From Methanoculleus formosensis (lineage in GTDB: Archaea; Halobacteriota; Methanomicrobia; Methanomicrobiales; Methanoculleaceae), in the NCBI RefSeq assembly GCF_025384765.1, contig NZ_VHLL01000002.1, positions 434,001 through 498,000 of the forward strand: a stretch of 64,000 nt of DNA, written 5' to 3'. Below, one piece after another: positions 34,419 through 42,789 of this stretch. A program made the translations under genes and the position numbers. The notes under the pieces were generated by a model that made no database searches, was not told the DNA's origin, and worked only from the letters and a program-made list of their open reading frames with translations. Position 1 is the first letter of the stretch. Every line of letters begins with the position of its first letter.

Positions 34419-35621
34419 TTATGTCTTCCTGATGCTGCCGAGCGCCTCCCGGGCAGCCTCGCGCACCTCCTCCCGCTCGTCTTCGAGCGCCCGGATCAGG
34501 ATATCGGCCGATATTCGACCGCCGATCTCCCCAAGGGCATGGGCGGCCCCCACACTCGCGCGCGGGTCGCCGCCGGGCCGGAGCGCCATGGCGAGCGCGG
34601 GGACGGCGGGCTTCCCGATGAGACCGAGAGAAGCGGCCGCAGAGCGCCGGAGGAGTTCATTCTCCGTCCCGAGCGCCTCGATCAGGGGCGGAACAGCGGC
34701 ATCACCGATATCCCCGAGCGCAGTGCAGGCCCGCTGCCGCACCTCCCCGTCCGGGTCGCGGAGCGCCTCGATGAGCGCCTCGACGGCCCTCTCCCCCCCG
34801 ATGATCCCGAGCGCAACCGCCGCTCCCCGCCTGACGTGCTCGTTCCCGCCGGAGAGACCGGCGACGACCTCCTCCCGGGCGGGCTCCCCGATAGCGCCGA
34901 GCGCGAGAGCCGCCCTGCTCCGGACGTAGGCGTCGGGGTCGTCAAGCGCACCCATCAGCGCCGGGATCGCCGCAGGATCGCCGATATCGCTGAGAGCGAC
35001 CGCGGCCATCCAGCGGACGTCAACGTTCTCGCTCTTGAGGCTCGCCGTGAGCGGCCCGACGGCGGGAGGCCCCATCCTTCCGAGCGACTCCGTTGCCTTC
35101 CAGCGGACGCCGACCTCCGGGTCGTCAAGGAGGGCGGCGAGCGGTTCGACCGCCGCGGGGTTGCCCGCGTCGCCGAGGCACCCGGCCGCCTGGTAGCGGG
35201 TCTCGGGGTCGCGGCTCGATAGCCGGGCGATCAGCCGTCTCGTGTCCCTGTCGCACGCGGCCCCGCCACCGTCGCCGATATGGAAGTGAAGACCGCCGGC
35301 ACGCCTGCCCGCTATCTCGAAGAGGTAGCCGAGGAGGTATGCGGCAACGACGAAGGCGGCCGCATTCACGAGGATGGCGGCGTCCGGGGTGCCGTAGAGG
35401 ATGCTCCCGACGGCGACGTGAGCCAGGGCGAGCAGGATCCCGACGATGACCGCACACCTCCGGTACCAGAACGCGGCGATGATGAGCACCAGGTAGAAGA
35501 GGGGGTTGTACGCGACCGTGCCGAAGGCGAGATCCAGGAGAACGACGAGGGCCGTGGCGAGGACGATGATCGCAGGCCTGCCCCATGCCTCTGCGCTCTT
35601 CGACGGACCTGCTGGACTCAT
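34419..35621 (-). CDS. Membrane-anchored HEAT-repeat protein
   Basis: A 400-residue protein. Residues about 15-105 contain four membrane helices (AIIVLATALVVLLDLAFG, FYLVLIIAAF, VIVGILLALAHVAVGSILYG, VNAAAFVVAAYLLGYLFEIA). The remainder is a cytoplasmic solenoid of nine HEAT repeats, each with a DxxVRxxAAxALGxIG core (DPEVGVRWKATESLGRMG, NVDVRWMAAVALSDIG, DPDAYVRSRAALALGAIG). It likely acts as a membrane scaffold. As first gene of the five-gene run to the CheB-like protein it may organise that pathway at the membrane. Confidence 0.87.
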   Translation of the reverse strand: MSPAGPSKSAEAWGRPAIIVLATALVVLLDLAFGTVAYNPLFYLVLIIAAFWYRRCAVIVGILLALAHVAVGSILYGTPDAAILVNAAAFVVAAYLLGYLFEIAGRRAGGLHFHIGDGGGAACDRDTRRLIARLSSRDPETRYQAAGCLGDAGNPAAVEPLAALLDDPEVGVRWKATESLGRMGPPAVGPLTASLKSENVDVRWMAAVALSDIGDPAAIPALMGALDDPDAYVRSRAALALGAIGEPAREEVVAGLSGGNEHVRRGAAVALGIIGGERAVEALIEALRDPDGEVRQRACTALGDIGDAAVPPLIEALGTENELLRRSAAASLGLIGKPAVPALAMALRPGGDPRASVGAAHALGEIGGRISADILIRALEDEREEVREAAREALGSIRKT

Positions 35622-35678
35622 CCTGAAGAGGGGGTGCGGGCCGCACCCATAAAGAGTTTGTGCGGGGCGGCTCCGCCC

Positions 35679-36233
35679 TCACCGCTGCCCTGCGGCCGCC
35701 GCCCGGGTCTCCCGGCCCGAAGCCTCCTCAAGTTTTGCGAGCGACGCCTCGATGAACGCGGGGATGTCACCCGGCTGCCGGCTCGAGACGATATTGCCGT
35801 CGACGACCACCTCCCGGTCGACGTACTCCGCGCCGGCGTTCCTGATATCCTGTGCGACGGACTTCCAGCCGGTGATCTTGCGGCCCGTGAGCACCTGCGC
35901 GTTGATCAAGAGTTGGGGCGCGTGGCATATCGAGAGAACCGGTTTGCCGCTCTCGACGAAGCGGCGCACGAACTCGACGGGCGCATCGTGGGCCCGGAGT
36001 TTGTCGGGTGAGTAGCCACCCGGGATGAAGAGCGCGTCAAAGTCGTCCACCGAGACGTCCGATGCGGCCCGGTCGATGGTGACCGGTGTTCGGTCCGCCT
36101 TTCCGTGCACGGTCTCTCCCGCAGTGAGGCCGACGTGGACGAGATCGTGGCCGGCGCCCCGGAAGGACTCCGCGGGCTTTGTGTACTCGACATCCTCAAA
36201 CATATCCGTGATCAGTACTGCTATTCTGCTCAT
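35679..36233 (-). CDS. DJ-1/PfpI family protein
   Basis: A 184-residue protein of the class I glutamine amidotransferase-like fold. The nucleophile elbow is SICHAPQLL with Cys followed by His. Conserved neighbours include ITDMFEDVEYTKPAESFR with the Glu of the catalytic site, and FDALFIPGGYSPDKLR. YraA/PfpI-type members act as glyoxalases, deglycases or stress chaperones; proteolysis is disputed. The second ATG (36233) is chosen because GGAGG lies 7 nt before it but only 1-2 nt before the ATG at 36239. Confidence 0.92.
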   Translation of the reverse strand: MSRIAVLITDMFEDVEYTKPAESFRGAGHDLVHVGLTAGETVHGKADRTPVTIDRAASDVSVDDFDALFIPGGYSPDKLRAHDAPVEFVRRFVESGKPVLSICHAPQLLINAQVLTGRKITGWKSVAQDIRNAGAEYVDREVVVDGNIVSSRQPGDIPAFIEASLAKLEEASGRETRAAAAGQR

Positions 36234-36382
36234 CGTCATTCCTCCCCGGGCCCGGAGGCCCGTCCCCGGTCAGGGGGTTTGAACGATATAATATTACCGG
36301 AAGAGACGGCAGGTCGGGCCCCATCCGCCCGTCCCGCCCCGGGCGGCGGCCTTCGCCCTTTCGATGGAGCGTTCGCGATAAT

Positions 36383-36390
36383 TTTTATAG
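36383..36390 (+). promoter_or_regulatory. TATA box of the P-type ATPase gene
   Basis: TTTTATAG is centred about 26 nt before the ATG at 36413, so the transcript probably starts at or next to the start codon (leaderless). No Shine-Dalgarno sequence is present, which agrees. Confidence 0.55.
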
Positions 36391-36412
36391 CCCCGCGCTG
36401 AACTGAATTTAT

Positions 36413-39133
36413 ATGGCCGTGCCGACCCGGAACCAGGAAAAGGCTCCGCTCACCGAAAGGACCTCTCCTCCCGACTGGTACACCCTCTCCACGGAGGATA
36501 TCCGGCAGAAACTCGGCACCGGCCCGTCCGGGCTCTCCACAGAAGAAGTCAAGGAGCGGCTGCAGCGCTACGGGGAGAACGTCCTCCGTGAAGAGGCCCG
36601 GGAGACCCGCCTTCAGGTCTTTCTACGGCAGTTCAAGAGCGTTCTCATCATCATCCTGATCATCGCGGCGACGGTCTCGTTCCTTGTCGGCGCACGCCTC
36701 GACGCCGCCGCCATCCTGATCATCGTCTTTTTGAACGCGCTCCTCGGGTTCTCGCAGGAGTGGCAGGCCGGCGAGGCGATCGAGGCGCTCAAGAAGATGC
36801 TCGTACAGCACGCCGTGGTCGTCCGCGACGGGAGGCAGGAGAAGATCGACGCGTCGGGGATCGTGCCGGGGGATATCGTCCTCCTCGATATGGGGGAGCG
36901 GGTGCCCGCCGACCTCGTCATCCTCGATGCGACCTCGCTCGAGGTGGACGAGGCGCCGCTGACGGGCGAGTCGTCGCCCGTGGAGAAGGATCCGGGGGTG
37001 CTCCCCCCCGAGACCGACCTTGCCGAACGGACCAACATGGCGTTCTCGGGCACGACGGTCGTCAACGGACACGGACGGGGTGTGGTCGTCGCCACCGGGA
37101 TGGAGACCGAGTTCGGCAGGATAGCCGGCCTCTCCCAGCGGGTCAAGGACGAACAGACGCCCCTTGCCCGGCAGATGGACCGCCTCGGCCGCGACCTCGG
37201 GGTGATCGCGATCGCCATCGCGGTGATTGCGGTCGCCGTCGGCCTCCTGCAGCAGCGGGAGTTCCTGGAGATGTTCCTCATCGGCGTCTCGCTCGCGGTG
37301 GCGGTGATCCCCGAGGGGCTCCCGGCGGTCGTGACGCTCACGCTCGCCCTCGGCATCAAGACCATGATGCGGAAGAACTGCCTGATCCGCAACCTTCCGG
37401 CATCGGAGACCCTCGGTGCGGTCTCGGTGGTCTGCACCGACAAGACCGGGACCCTCACCCGGAACGAGATGGCAGTCGTCCGGGTCAGGACGCCTGATGC
37501 CGAGGTCGCGGTGACCGGGACCGGGTATGCCCCGGAAGGGGAGTTCCTCGCAGGGGAGAAACCGATCGACCCGCTCGGGAACCCGGGGCTCCGGCAGTTC
37601 CTCCGCACCGTCCTCCTCTGCAACCACGCGACCCTCGCCCTCGAGGAGGGGGGGTGGCGGGTCTTCGGCACCCCGACCGAGGGGGCGCTCGTGGTCGCGG
37701 CGGAGAAGGCCGGCCTCTCTCGCGACGACGCCCCGGAGGCGGCAGAGGAGTTCTCGTTCAACTCCACCCGGAAACGGATGACGATCATCTACCCCGAAGA
37801 AGGAGGGTACGTCGCCCATGTAAAGGGGGCGCCGGAGGTTCTCCTCTCCCGTTCGTCCCGGGTGCTTCTTGAGGGAACGGAGGTGGCGCTCACGGAGGAC
37901 CTTCGCGCTGCCCTCCTCGCGGAGATCGACGGGTATGCCTCCAGCGGGCTCCGGGTGCTCGGGGCGGCATGCCGCCCGCTCCCGGACGGTATCGAGTGGA
38001 CCGAAGATGCGGTTGAGGAGGACCTTGTCTTCCTCGGGTTTGCCGGGATCGTCGATCCGCCGCGCCCCGAGGCAGCGGAGGCGATACGGCTCTGTAAGAG
38101 CGCCGGGATCGACGTCATCATGATCACGGGCGACAACCCGTTGACCGCCTACGCCATCGCTCAAAACCTCGGCCTGTCGAGCGAGGGGGCAATTACCGGG
38201 GCGGATCTCGAAGCGATGAGCGACGATGAACTCGAAGTCCGTCTAAAGAAGACAAAAGTCCTCTCCCGGGTCACGGCGGAGCACAAACTCCGTGTGATCG
38301 ATGTACTCTCGCGGGAGAGAGCGATCATTGCGATGACCGGCGACGGCGTCAACGATGCTCCGGCGTTGAAGAAGGCGAGCATCGGGATCGCCATGGGGAT
38401 CAAGGGGACGGATGTCGCAAAGGAGTCAAGCGACATGGTGCTCGTGGACGACAACTTCGCAAGCATCGTCGCCGGCGTCGCGGAGGGGAGGCGGGAGTAC
38501 GACAACATCGCCCGGTTCACCCGCTACCTCCTCTCCTCGAACGCCGGGGAACTCGTCGCGATCGTCGGCGCGCTCCTCCTCGGTCTGCCGCTGATCCTCA
38601 TCCCCATCCAGATCCTCTGGATCAACCTGGTCACCGACGGCCTCACCGCCATTGCGCTCGGCCTCGAACCCGCCGAGCGGGACGTCATGCAGAAGCGGCC
38701 GCGGGACCCGGACGAGTCCATCCTTACGCGGAACGCCTACGCCGTCGTCCTCATCCTCGGGGTCTGGCTCGGTCTCCTGACCATCTATGTCTTCTCCGGC
38801 CTCTATGAGGTCGATCTCGACCGGGCGCGGACGATGGTGTTCACCGGCCTCGTCATCTTCGAACTCTACAACGTGCTGAACTTCCGGTCGTTCCGGTTCC
38901 CCCTCCACCAGATCGGGTTCTTCACGAATCCCGCTCTGATCCTCGCGATCCTCGGGACCCTCGCCCTCCAGGTGCTGGTGGTCTACGTCCCCATCCTGCA
39001 GATCTTCCTCGGGACGGCACCACTGGCCCTCGCTGACTGGGGGCTGCTCGTCCTGCTCGGCCTGCCGATACTGATTGCAGGGGAGGCATACAAGATCATC
39101 CGGTTGAGGCTGGAGAAGACCGCGGCGGATTGA
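36413..39133 (+). CDS. P-type cation-transporting ATPase, Ca2+ (P2A) type
   Basis: A 906-residue pump with the full P2 layout. The N-terminal cation-ATPase domain is WYTLSTEDIRQKLGT. The actuator motif is LTGESSPVEKD. TM4 carries VAVIPEGLPAVVTLTLALG. The phosphorylation site is CTDKTGTLTRNEM, the nucleotide domain has VKGAPEVLLSRS, and the hinge is MTGDGVNDAPALKKA. TM6 has NLVTDGLTAIALGLEP with Asn and Asp ligands. PEGLP in TM4 plus N..D in TM6 fit Ca2+ or Mn2+ rather than Na+/K+ transport; direction is out of the cytoplasm. It is monocistronic. Confidence 0.93.
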   Translation: MAVPTRNQEKAPLTERTSPPDWYTLSTEDIRQKLGTGPSGLSTEEVKERLQRYGENVLREEARETRLQVFLRQFKSVLIIILIIAATVSFLVGARLDAAAILIIVFLNALLGFSQEWQAGEAIEALKKMLVQHAVVVRDGRQEKIDASGIVPGDIVLLDMGERVPADLVILDATSLEVDEAPLTGESSPVEKDPGVLPPETDLAERTNMAFSGTTVVNGHGRGVVVATGMETEFGRIAGLSQRVKDEQTPLARQMDRLGRDLGVIAIAIAVIAVAVGLLQQREFLEMFLIGVSLAVAVIPEGLPAVVTLTLALGIKTMMRKNCLIRNLPASETLGAVSVVCTDKTGTLTRNEMAVVRVRTPDAEVAVTGTGYAPEGEFLAGEKPIDPLGNPGLRQFLRTVLLCNHATLALEEGGWRVFGTPTEGALVVAAEKAGLSRDDAPEAAEEFSFNSTRKRMTIIYPEEGGYVAHVKGAPEVLLSRSSRVLLEGTEVALTEDLRAALLAEIDGYASSGLRVLGAACRPLPDGIEWTEDAVEEDLVFLGFAGIVDPPRPEAAEAIRLCKSAGIDVIMITGDNPLTAYAIAQNLGLSSEGAITGADLEAMSDDELEVRLKKTKVLSRVTAEHKLRVIDVLSRERAIIAMTGDGVNDAPALKKASIGIAMGIKGTDVAKESSDMVLVDDNFASIVAGVAEGRREYDNIARFTRYLLSSNAGELVAIVGALLLGLPLILIPIQILWINLVTDGLTAIALGLEPAERDVMQKRPRDPDESILTRNAYAVVLILGVWLGLLTIYVFSGLYEVDLDRARTMVFTGLVIFELYNVLNFRSFRFPLHQIGFFTNPALILAILGTLALQVLVVYVPILQIFLGTAPLALADWGLLVLLGLPILIAGEAYKIIRLRLEKTAAD

Positions 39134-39320
39134 ACCGCCGGTACACGGTTCTTCACCCCGGCTCCGTCTTTTCGGCGCCATGAATCGGCATGATTATAGG
39201 AAGTGCATGCGCACCTGAGTTCTACAATTCATCCTCTTCAGGGAGTTCTATGTTCGTCATTCTGTCTCCTGGGGCATATCCCGTTATCCGCACCCCCCTC
39301 TGCCGCCGGGGTGACGGTGC

Positions 39321-40604
39321 ATGATCGTCGGTCCGGAACTGATCGCCGTCCTGGTCTTCATCATCACCTACGCGCTCATCATCGACGAGCGGATTCACCG
39401 CGCGGTGGTCGCGATGGTCGGCGCATCGGTCGTCGTTCTCCTCCACATCGTCCCCTGGGAGATGATCCCGGAGTACATCGACCTCGGCACCATCTTCCTC
39501 CTGATCGGGATGATGATCATCGTCAACACCGCCCGGGGCAGCGGTCTTTTCGAGTATATCGCCATCAAGACGGCGAAACTTGCAAGAGGGAGCCCGATGC
39601 GGGTATTGTTGCTCTTCTCGCTCGTGACCGGCCTCACGAGCGCCTTCCTCGACAACGTCACGACGGTTCTCCTGATCACCCCGATGCTCCTCTACGTCGC
39701 GAGCGTCATGAAGGTCAACCCTATTCCCTTCCTCATCGCCGAGATCTTCGCCTCCAACATCGGCGGGGCGGCGACGCTCATCGGCGACCCCCCGAACATC
39801 ATGATCGGTTCGGCCGCCGGCCTGACGTTCAACGAGTTCATCGTCAACATGGCGCCGATGATGACCGTCAACCTCGTCGTCGTCCTGGGGATGCTCGCCC
39901 TGATCTACAGAAAGGAACTCCACGTCTCGCCCGACGAGCGGGAGGGGATCGAGAGGACGTTTGCAGACCTGAAGGAGCGGGAGGCGATCCGCGACTGGCC
40001 GCTCTTCAAGAAGTCGGTCATCGTCATCGCCCTCGTCATCGGGATGTTCTTCACCCACGACCTGCTCGGTCTCGAACCCGCCCTCGTCGCCCTGATCGGC
40101 GCGTCCATCCTCCTCTTCTGGAGCAGGCAGGCGCCCGAGGAGATCTTTGAGAAGATCGAGTGGCCGGCCCTCTTCTTCTTCGGCGGGCTCTTCGTCGTCG
40201 TCGGCGCTCTCGTCGAGACCGGGGTCATCGCGAGCGTCGCGGAGTTCGTGGTCGCGAACGTCCATTCAGAAGGCGAAGCCATCCTGATCATCGCCTGGTT
40301 CGCGGCGTTTGCTTCAGCCATCGTGGACAATATCCCCCTCACCGCCACCCTGATCCCCCTCATCCAGGGTATGAGCGGGTCGATGGATGTCTACCCGCTC
40401 TGGTGGGCGCTCTCGCTCGGTGCCTGTCTCGGCGGGAACGGCACGGTCATCGGGGCGTCGGCGAACGTCGTCGTCCTCGGGATAGCCGCACGGAACGGTT
40501 TCACCATCTCGTTCGTGGAGTTCTTAAAGATAGGAATGCTCGTGCTCCTCGTCACGGTCGCGATCGGAACGGGGTTCCTCTGGATGATGTACGTCGTCCT
40601 GTGA
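39321..40604 (+). CDS. ArsB/NhaD-family ion permease
   Basis: A 427-residue permease of the ion transporter superfamily. The two repeats each carry a conserved loop: TGLTSAFLDNVTTVLLITPM with GGAATLIGDPPNIMIGSAAG, and ASAIVDNIPLTATLIPLI with GGNGTVIGASANVVVLGIA. These re-entrant loops coordinate the substrate. About eleven or twelve helices are present. Related proteins transport arsenite, Na+/H+ or citrate; no ars operon genes are adjacent, so a Na+/H+ or carboxylate role is equally possible. The ATG at 39321 follows GACGGTG. It converges with the small HEAT gene. Confidence 0.9.
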   Translation: MIVGPELIAVLVFIITYALIIDERIHRAVVAMVGASVVVLLHIVPWEMIPEYIDLGTIFLLIGMMIIVNTARGSGLFEYIAIKTAKLARGSPMRVLLLFSLVTGLTSAFLDNVTTVLLITPMLLYVASVMKVNPIPFLIAEIFASNIGGAATLIGDPPNIMIGSAAGLTFNEFIVNMAPMMTVNLVVVLGMLALIYRKELHVSPDEREGIERTFADLKEREAIRDWPLFKKSVIVIALVIGMFFTHDLLGLEPALVALIGASILLFWSRQAPEEIFEKIEWPALFFFGGLFVVVGALVETGVIASVAEFVVANVHSEGEAILIIAWFAAFASAIVDNIPLTATLIPLIQGMSGSMDVYPLWWALSLGACLGGNGTVIGASANVVVLGIAARNGFTISFVEFLKIGMLVLLVTVAIGTGFLWMMYVVL

Positions 40605-40610
40605 GGATCA

Positions 40611-40865
40611 TCAACGGGCCGGCCCGGCCTCCCGGATCCGGCCCACCACCCATTTATACGCGGTCGCGGCCGCCTCCCGGGCCGAGGCGCTCGGGTCCTC
40701 CTTCTGCATCCGCATAAGCGGTTCGCTCGCCTTCGGGTCGGCGAGCGTCCCGAGGGAGAGGGCCGCCTGCGACCGGACGAACTCGTCCTCATCAGCGAGC
40801 GCCCGGATCAGCCCGTCGATATCGCGGGAGTCCCGCATGGTATCGACCTCATCGATTGTCGCCAT
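40611..40865 (-). CDS. Small HEAT-repeat protein
   Basis: An 84-residue protein with two HEAT repeats (DIDGLIRALADEDEFVRSQA and ALSLGTLADPKASEPLMRM). It is paralogous to the gene at 40927: MATIDEVDTMRDSRDIDGLI aligns with MTQRKDIDAMRRKREIDGLV over the whole N-terminus without gaps, which supports the start at 40865 although GAGGT stands before the internal ATG at 40838. Likely a protein-binding adaptor. Confidence 0.75.
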   Translation of the reverse strand: MATIDEVDTMRDSRDIDGLIRALADEDEFVRSQAALSLGTLADPKASEPLMRMQKEDPSASAREAAATAYKWVVGRIREAGPAR

Positions 40866-40926
40866 GGCAGTCTACCTGGTCGTCTTCCGCGTAGACGTCC
40901 CGGGGATATATGTCTTGGGTGCGGGC

Positions 40927-41199
40927 TTATGGTCCGCGGGAGATCCCCTCCGCCGCCTTCCTGTCCGCGAGCCTCCCGGCCACCCGGGCGTGGGCGACCG
41001 ATGCGGCCCGCCGGACGCCGGCATCCGGGTCCGAGAATTTCAGCCGTTCCAGCGGTCCGAGCGCCCGTTCATCCCCAACGGTGCCGAGGGCTTCTGCCGC
41101 GGCCAGTCGCACGCTCTCGGCCTGCTCCGAGAGCGCCCCGACCAGACCGTCGATCTCGCGCTTGCGCCGCATGGCGTCGATGTCTTTTCTCTGCGTCAT
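40927..41199 (-). CDS. Small HEAT-repeat protein, paralogue of its neighbour
   Basis: A 90-residue protein with two HEAT repeats (EIDGLVGALSEQAESVRLAA, EALGTVGDERALGPLERL). GGGAAGAG lies about 2-5 nt before the ATG at 41199, which is preferred over an upstream in-frame start at 41229. Transcribed in the same direction as the other small HEAT gene, 61 nt upstream of it. Tandem duplication is the simplest origin. Confidence 0.75.
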   Translation of the reverse strand: MTQRKDIDAMRRKREIDGLVGALSEQAESVRLAAAEALGTVGDERALGPLERLKFSDPDAGVRRAASVAHARVAGRLADRKAAEGISRGP

Positions 41200-41341
41200 A
41201 TCTCTTCCCTGTTCGGCCGATACGCGCATCTATGCGCCTTAGGGGATATGAACGTTCCTGCGGCGCTCCGGTCGGCCGCAGGATGGGGTTACGGCTTCAC
41301 GCGGGCCGGTTACGGACGAAGGTGGTGGGCGCTCCCCCCGC

Positions 41342-41349
41342 AAAAAAAA
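41342..41349 (-). terminator. Oligo-T terminator of glnA
   Basis: On the minus strand a run of eight T residues begins 4 nt after the glnA stop codon (TGA at 41356-41354). Confidence 0.6.
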
Positions 41350-41353
41350 GAGG

Positions 41354-42682
41354 TCAGTAGGTCGCCAGGTACCGGTCGAGTTCCCAGGGGTGGACCGCCG
41401 TCCGGTAGGCGTCCCACTCGGCGTTCGCAACATTCGTGAGCGCCTCGACGACGTGAGGGCCGAGCGCGTTGCAGATGAGGTCGTCGGCGAGCAGCGCCCG
41501 GTGGGCCTCGGCGAGATCCCCGGGCAGGGTCGCGATCCCGGTGTGGCCCCGCTCTGCGGCCGTCATGTGGTAGATGTTCTTCTGGGCATCGTTCGGCGGC
41601 TCGATCTCCTGCCGGACGCCCTCCATCCCGGCGGCGAGCATCGCCGTGAAGGCGAGGTAGGGGTTGCAGGTGGGATCAGGGCTGCGGAACTCGACCCGGG
41701 TGCTGTTGCCGCGGGGCGCCGGAACCCGGACGAGGGCCGAGCGGTTGCTCGCGCTCCAGCTGATGTAGCAGGGCGCCTCGTAGCCGGGGACGAGCCGCTT
41801 GTAGGAGTTGACCGTCGGGTTCGCGACCCGGGTGACGGCTTCTGCGTGGGAAAGCAGCCCGCCGATGAAGTGCATGCAGGTCTCCGAGAGCTGCCGCGGG
41901 GCATCCGGGTCGAAGAAGGCGTTCTTGCCGTCCTTTGCAAGGGAGCAGTTGACGTGCATCCCGCTCCCGCAGATGCCGTAGATCGGTTTCGCCATGAACG
42001 ATGCGTGCAGGCCGCGCATCAGCGCCATCGTCTTGACTGCGAACTTGAACGTGATGACGTTGTCGGAGGTGTGGAGCGCGTCGCTGTACTTGAAGTCGAT
42101 CTCGTGCTGACTCTCGGCGACCTCGTGGTGGGACGCCTCGATCTCGAACCCCATCTCGGTGAGCGCGAGGATGATCTCGCGCCGGAGATCCTCCGCGAGA
42201 TCGGTCGGCGCCAGGTCGAAGTAGCCGCCGGCGTCCTGAAACTGCGTGGTCGGTCGGCCGTCGAGCATCTTGAAGAGGAAGAACTCCAGTTCCGGCCCGG
42301 TGTTGAAGACATAGCCGTCTTTTGCCGCGTCCTCCATCGCCCGCCGGAGGACGTAGCGCGGGTCGCCCTCGAACGGCGTGCCGTCCGGCTTGCAGACGTC
42401 GCAGATGAACCGGGCGACGCTCTTCTCCCGCGGCCGCCAGGGCAGGAGGCTGTAGGTCGAGATATCGGGCTTGAGCACCATATCCGACTCCTCGATCCGG
42501 ACGAACCCCTCGATCGACGACCCGTCAAACCCGATACCGTCGGTCAGCGCCTTCCCGACCTGCTTCGCCGGGATGGAGACGTTCTTGGGCATACCCAGAA
42601 GATCGGTGAACTGCAGTCGGAGGAACCGGACGTTGTCCTGCTCGATGCGCTCGAGCATTGCCGAGATGTTGTCGCCAGACAT
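41354..42682 (-). CDS. glnA: Glutamine synthetase, type I
   Basis: Makes glutamine from glutamate, ammonia and ATP. The 442-residue length and the lack of an adenylylation-site Tyr region fit the archaeal GSI-alpha class. Visible signatures are IGFDGSSIEGFVRIEESDM near the N-terminus, GPELEFFLFK with metal ligands, SHHEVAESQHEIDF, GSGMHVNCSL (the glutamate/ATP loop) and SASNRSALVRVPAPRGNSTR. It diverges from the glutamate synthase genes, forming a GS-GOGAT unit. The start ATG at 42682 is preceded by the TATAAATA box at 42715-42708 with a GGAA-N6-TTCC operator between box and start. Confidence 0.97.
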   Translation of the reverse strand: MSGDNISAMLERIEQDNVRFLRLQFTDLLGMPKNVSIPAKQVGKALTDGIGFDGSSIEGFVRIEESDMVLKPDISTYSLLPWRPREKSVARFICDVCKPDGTPFEGDPRYVLRRAMEDAAKDGYVFNTGPELEFFLFKMLDGRPTTQFQDAGGYFDLAPTDLAEDLRREIILALTEMGFEIEASHHEVAESQHEIDFKYSDALHTSDNVITFKFAVKTMALMRGLHASFMAKPIYGICGSGMHVNCSLAKDGKNAFFDPDAPRQLSETCMHFIGGLLSHAEAVTRVANPTVNSYKRLVPGYEAPCYISWSASNRSALVRVPAPRGNSTRVEFRSPDPTCNPYLAFTAMLAAGMEGVRQEIEPPNDAQKNIYHMTAAERGHTGIATLPGDLAEAHRALLADDLICNALGPHVVEALTNVANAEWDAYRTAVHPWELDRYLATY

Positions 42683-42688
42683 GTAGAA

Positions 42689-42702
42689 GGAAACTTCCTT
42701 CC
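42689..42702. promoter_or_regulatory. GGAA-N6-TTCC operator (NrpR-type) at the glnA promoter
   Basis: GGAA-ACTTCC-TTCC matches the published methanogen NrpR consensus GGAA-N6-TTCC exactly. It lies between the glnA TATA box and the predicted transcription start near 42686, where a bound repressor would block polymerase. NrpR releases on 2-oxoglutarate binding, linking expression to nitrogen limitation. It is 88-101 nt from the glutamate synthase start on the other strand. Confidence 0.65.
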
Positions 42703-42707
42703 AATAT

Positions 42708-42715
42708 TATTTATA
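42708..42715 (-). promoter_or_regulatory. TATA box of glnA
   Basis: TATAAATA on the minus strand, about 29 nt upstream of the glnA ATG, predicting a start site near 42686 and a leader of only a few nucleotides. Confidence 0.6.
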
Positions 42716-42789
42716 CATTGTCCATATAGATCTACCAGAGCGTTCCCCGACCACCCGCGGTGGAGGGGGACGGGTCGACCGTGATGGTT

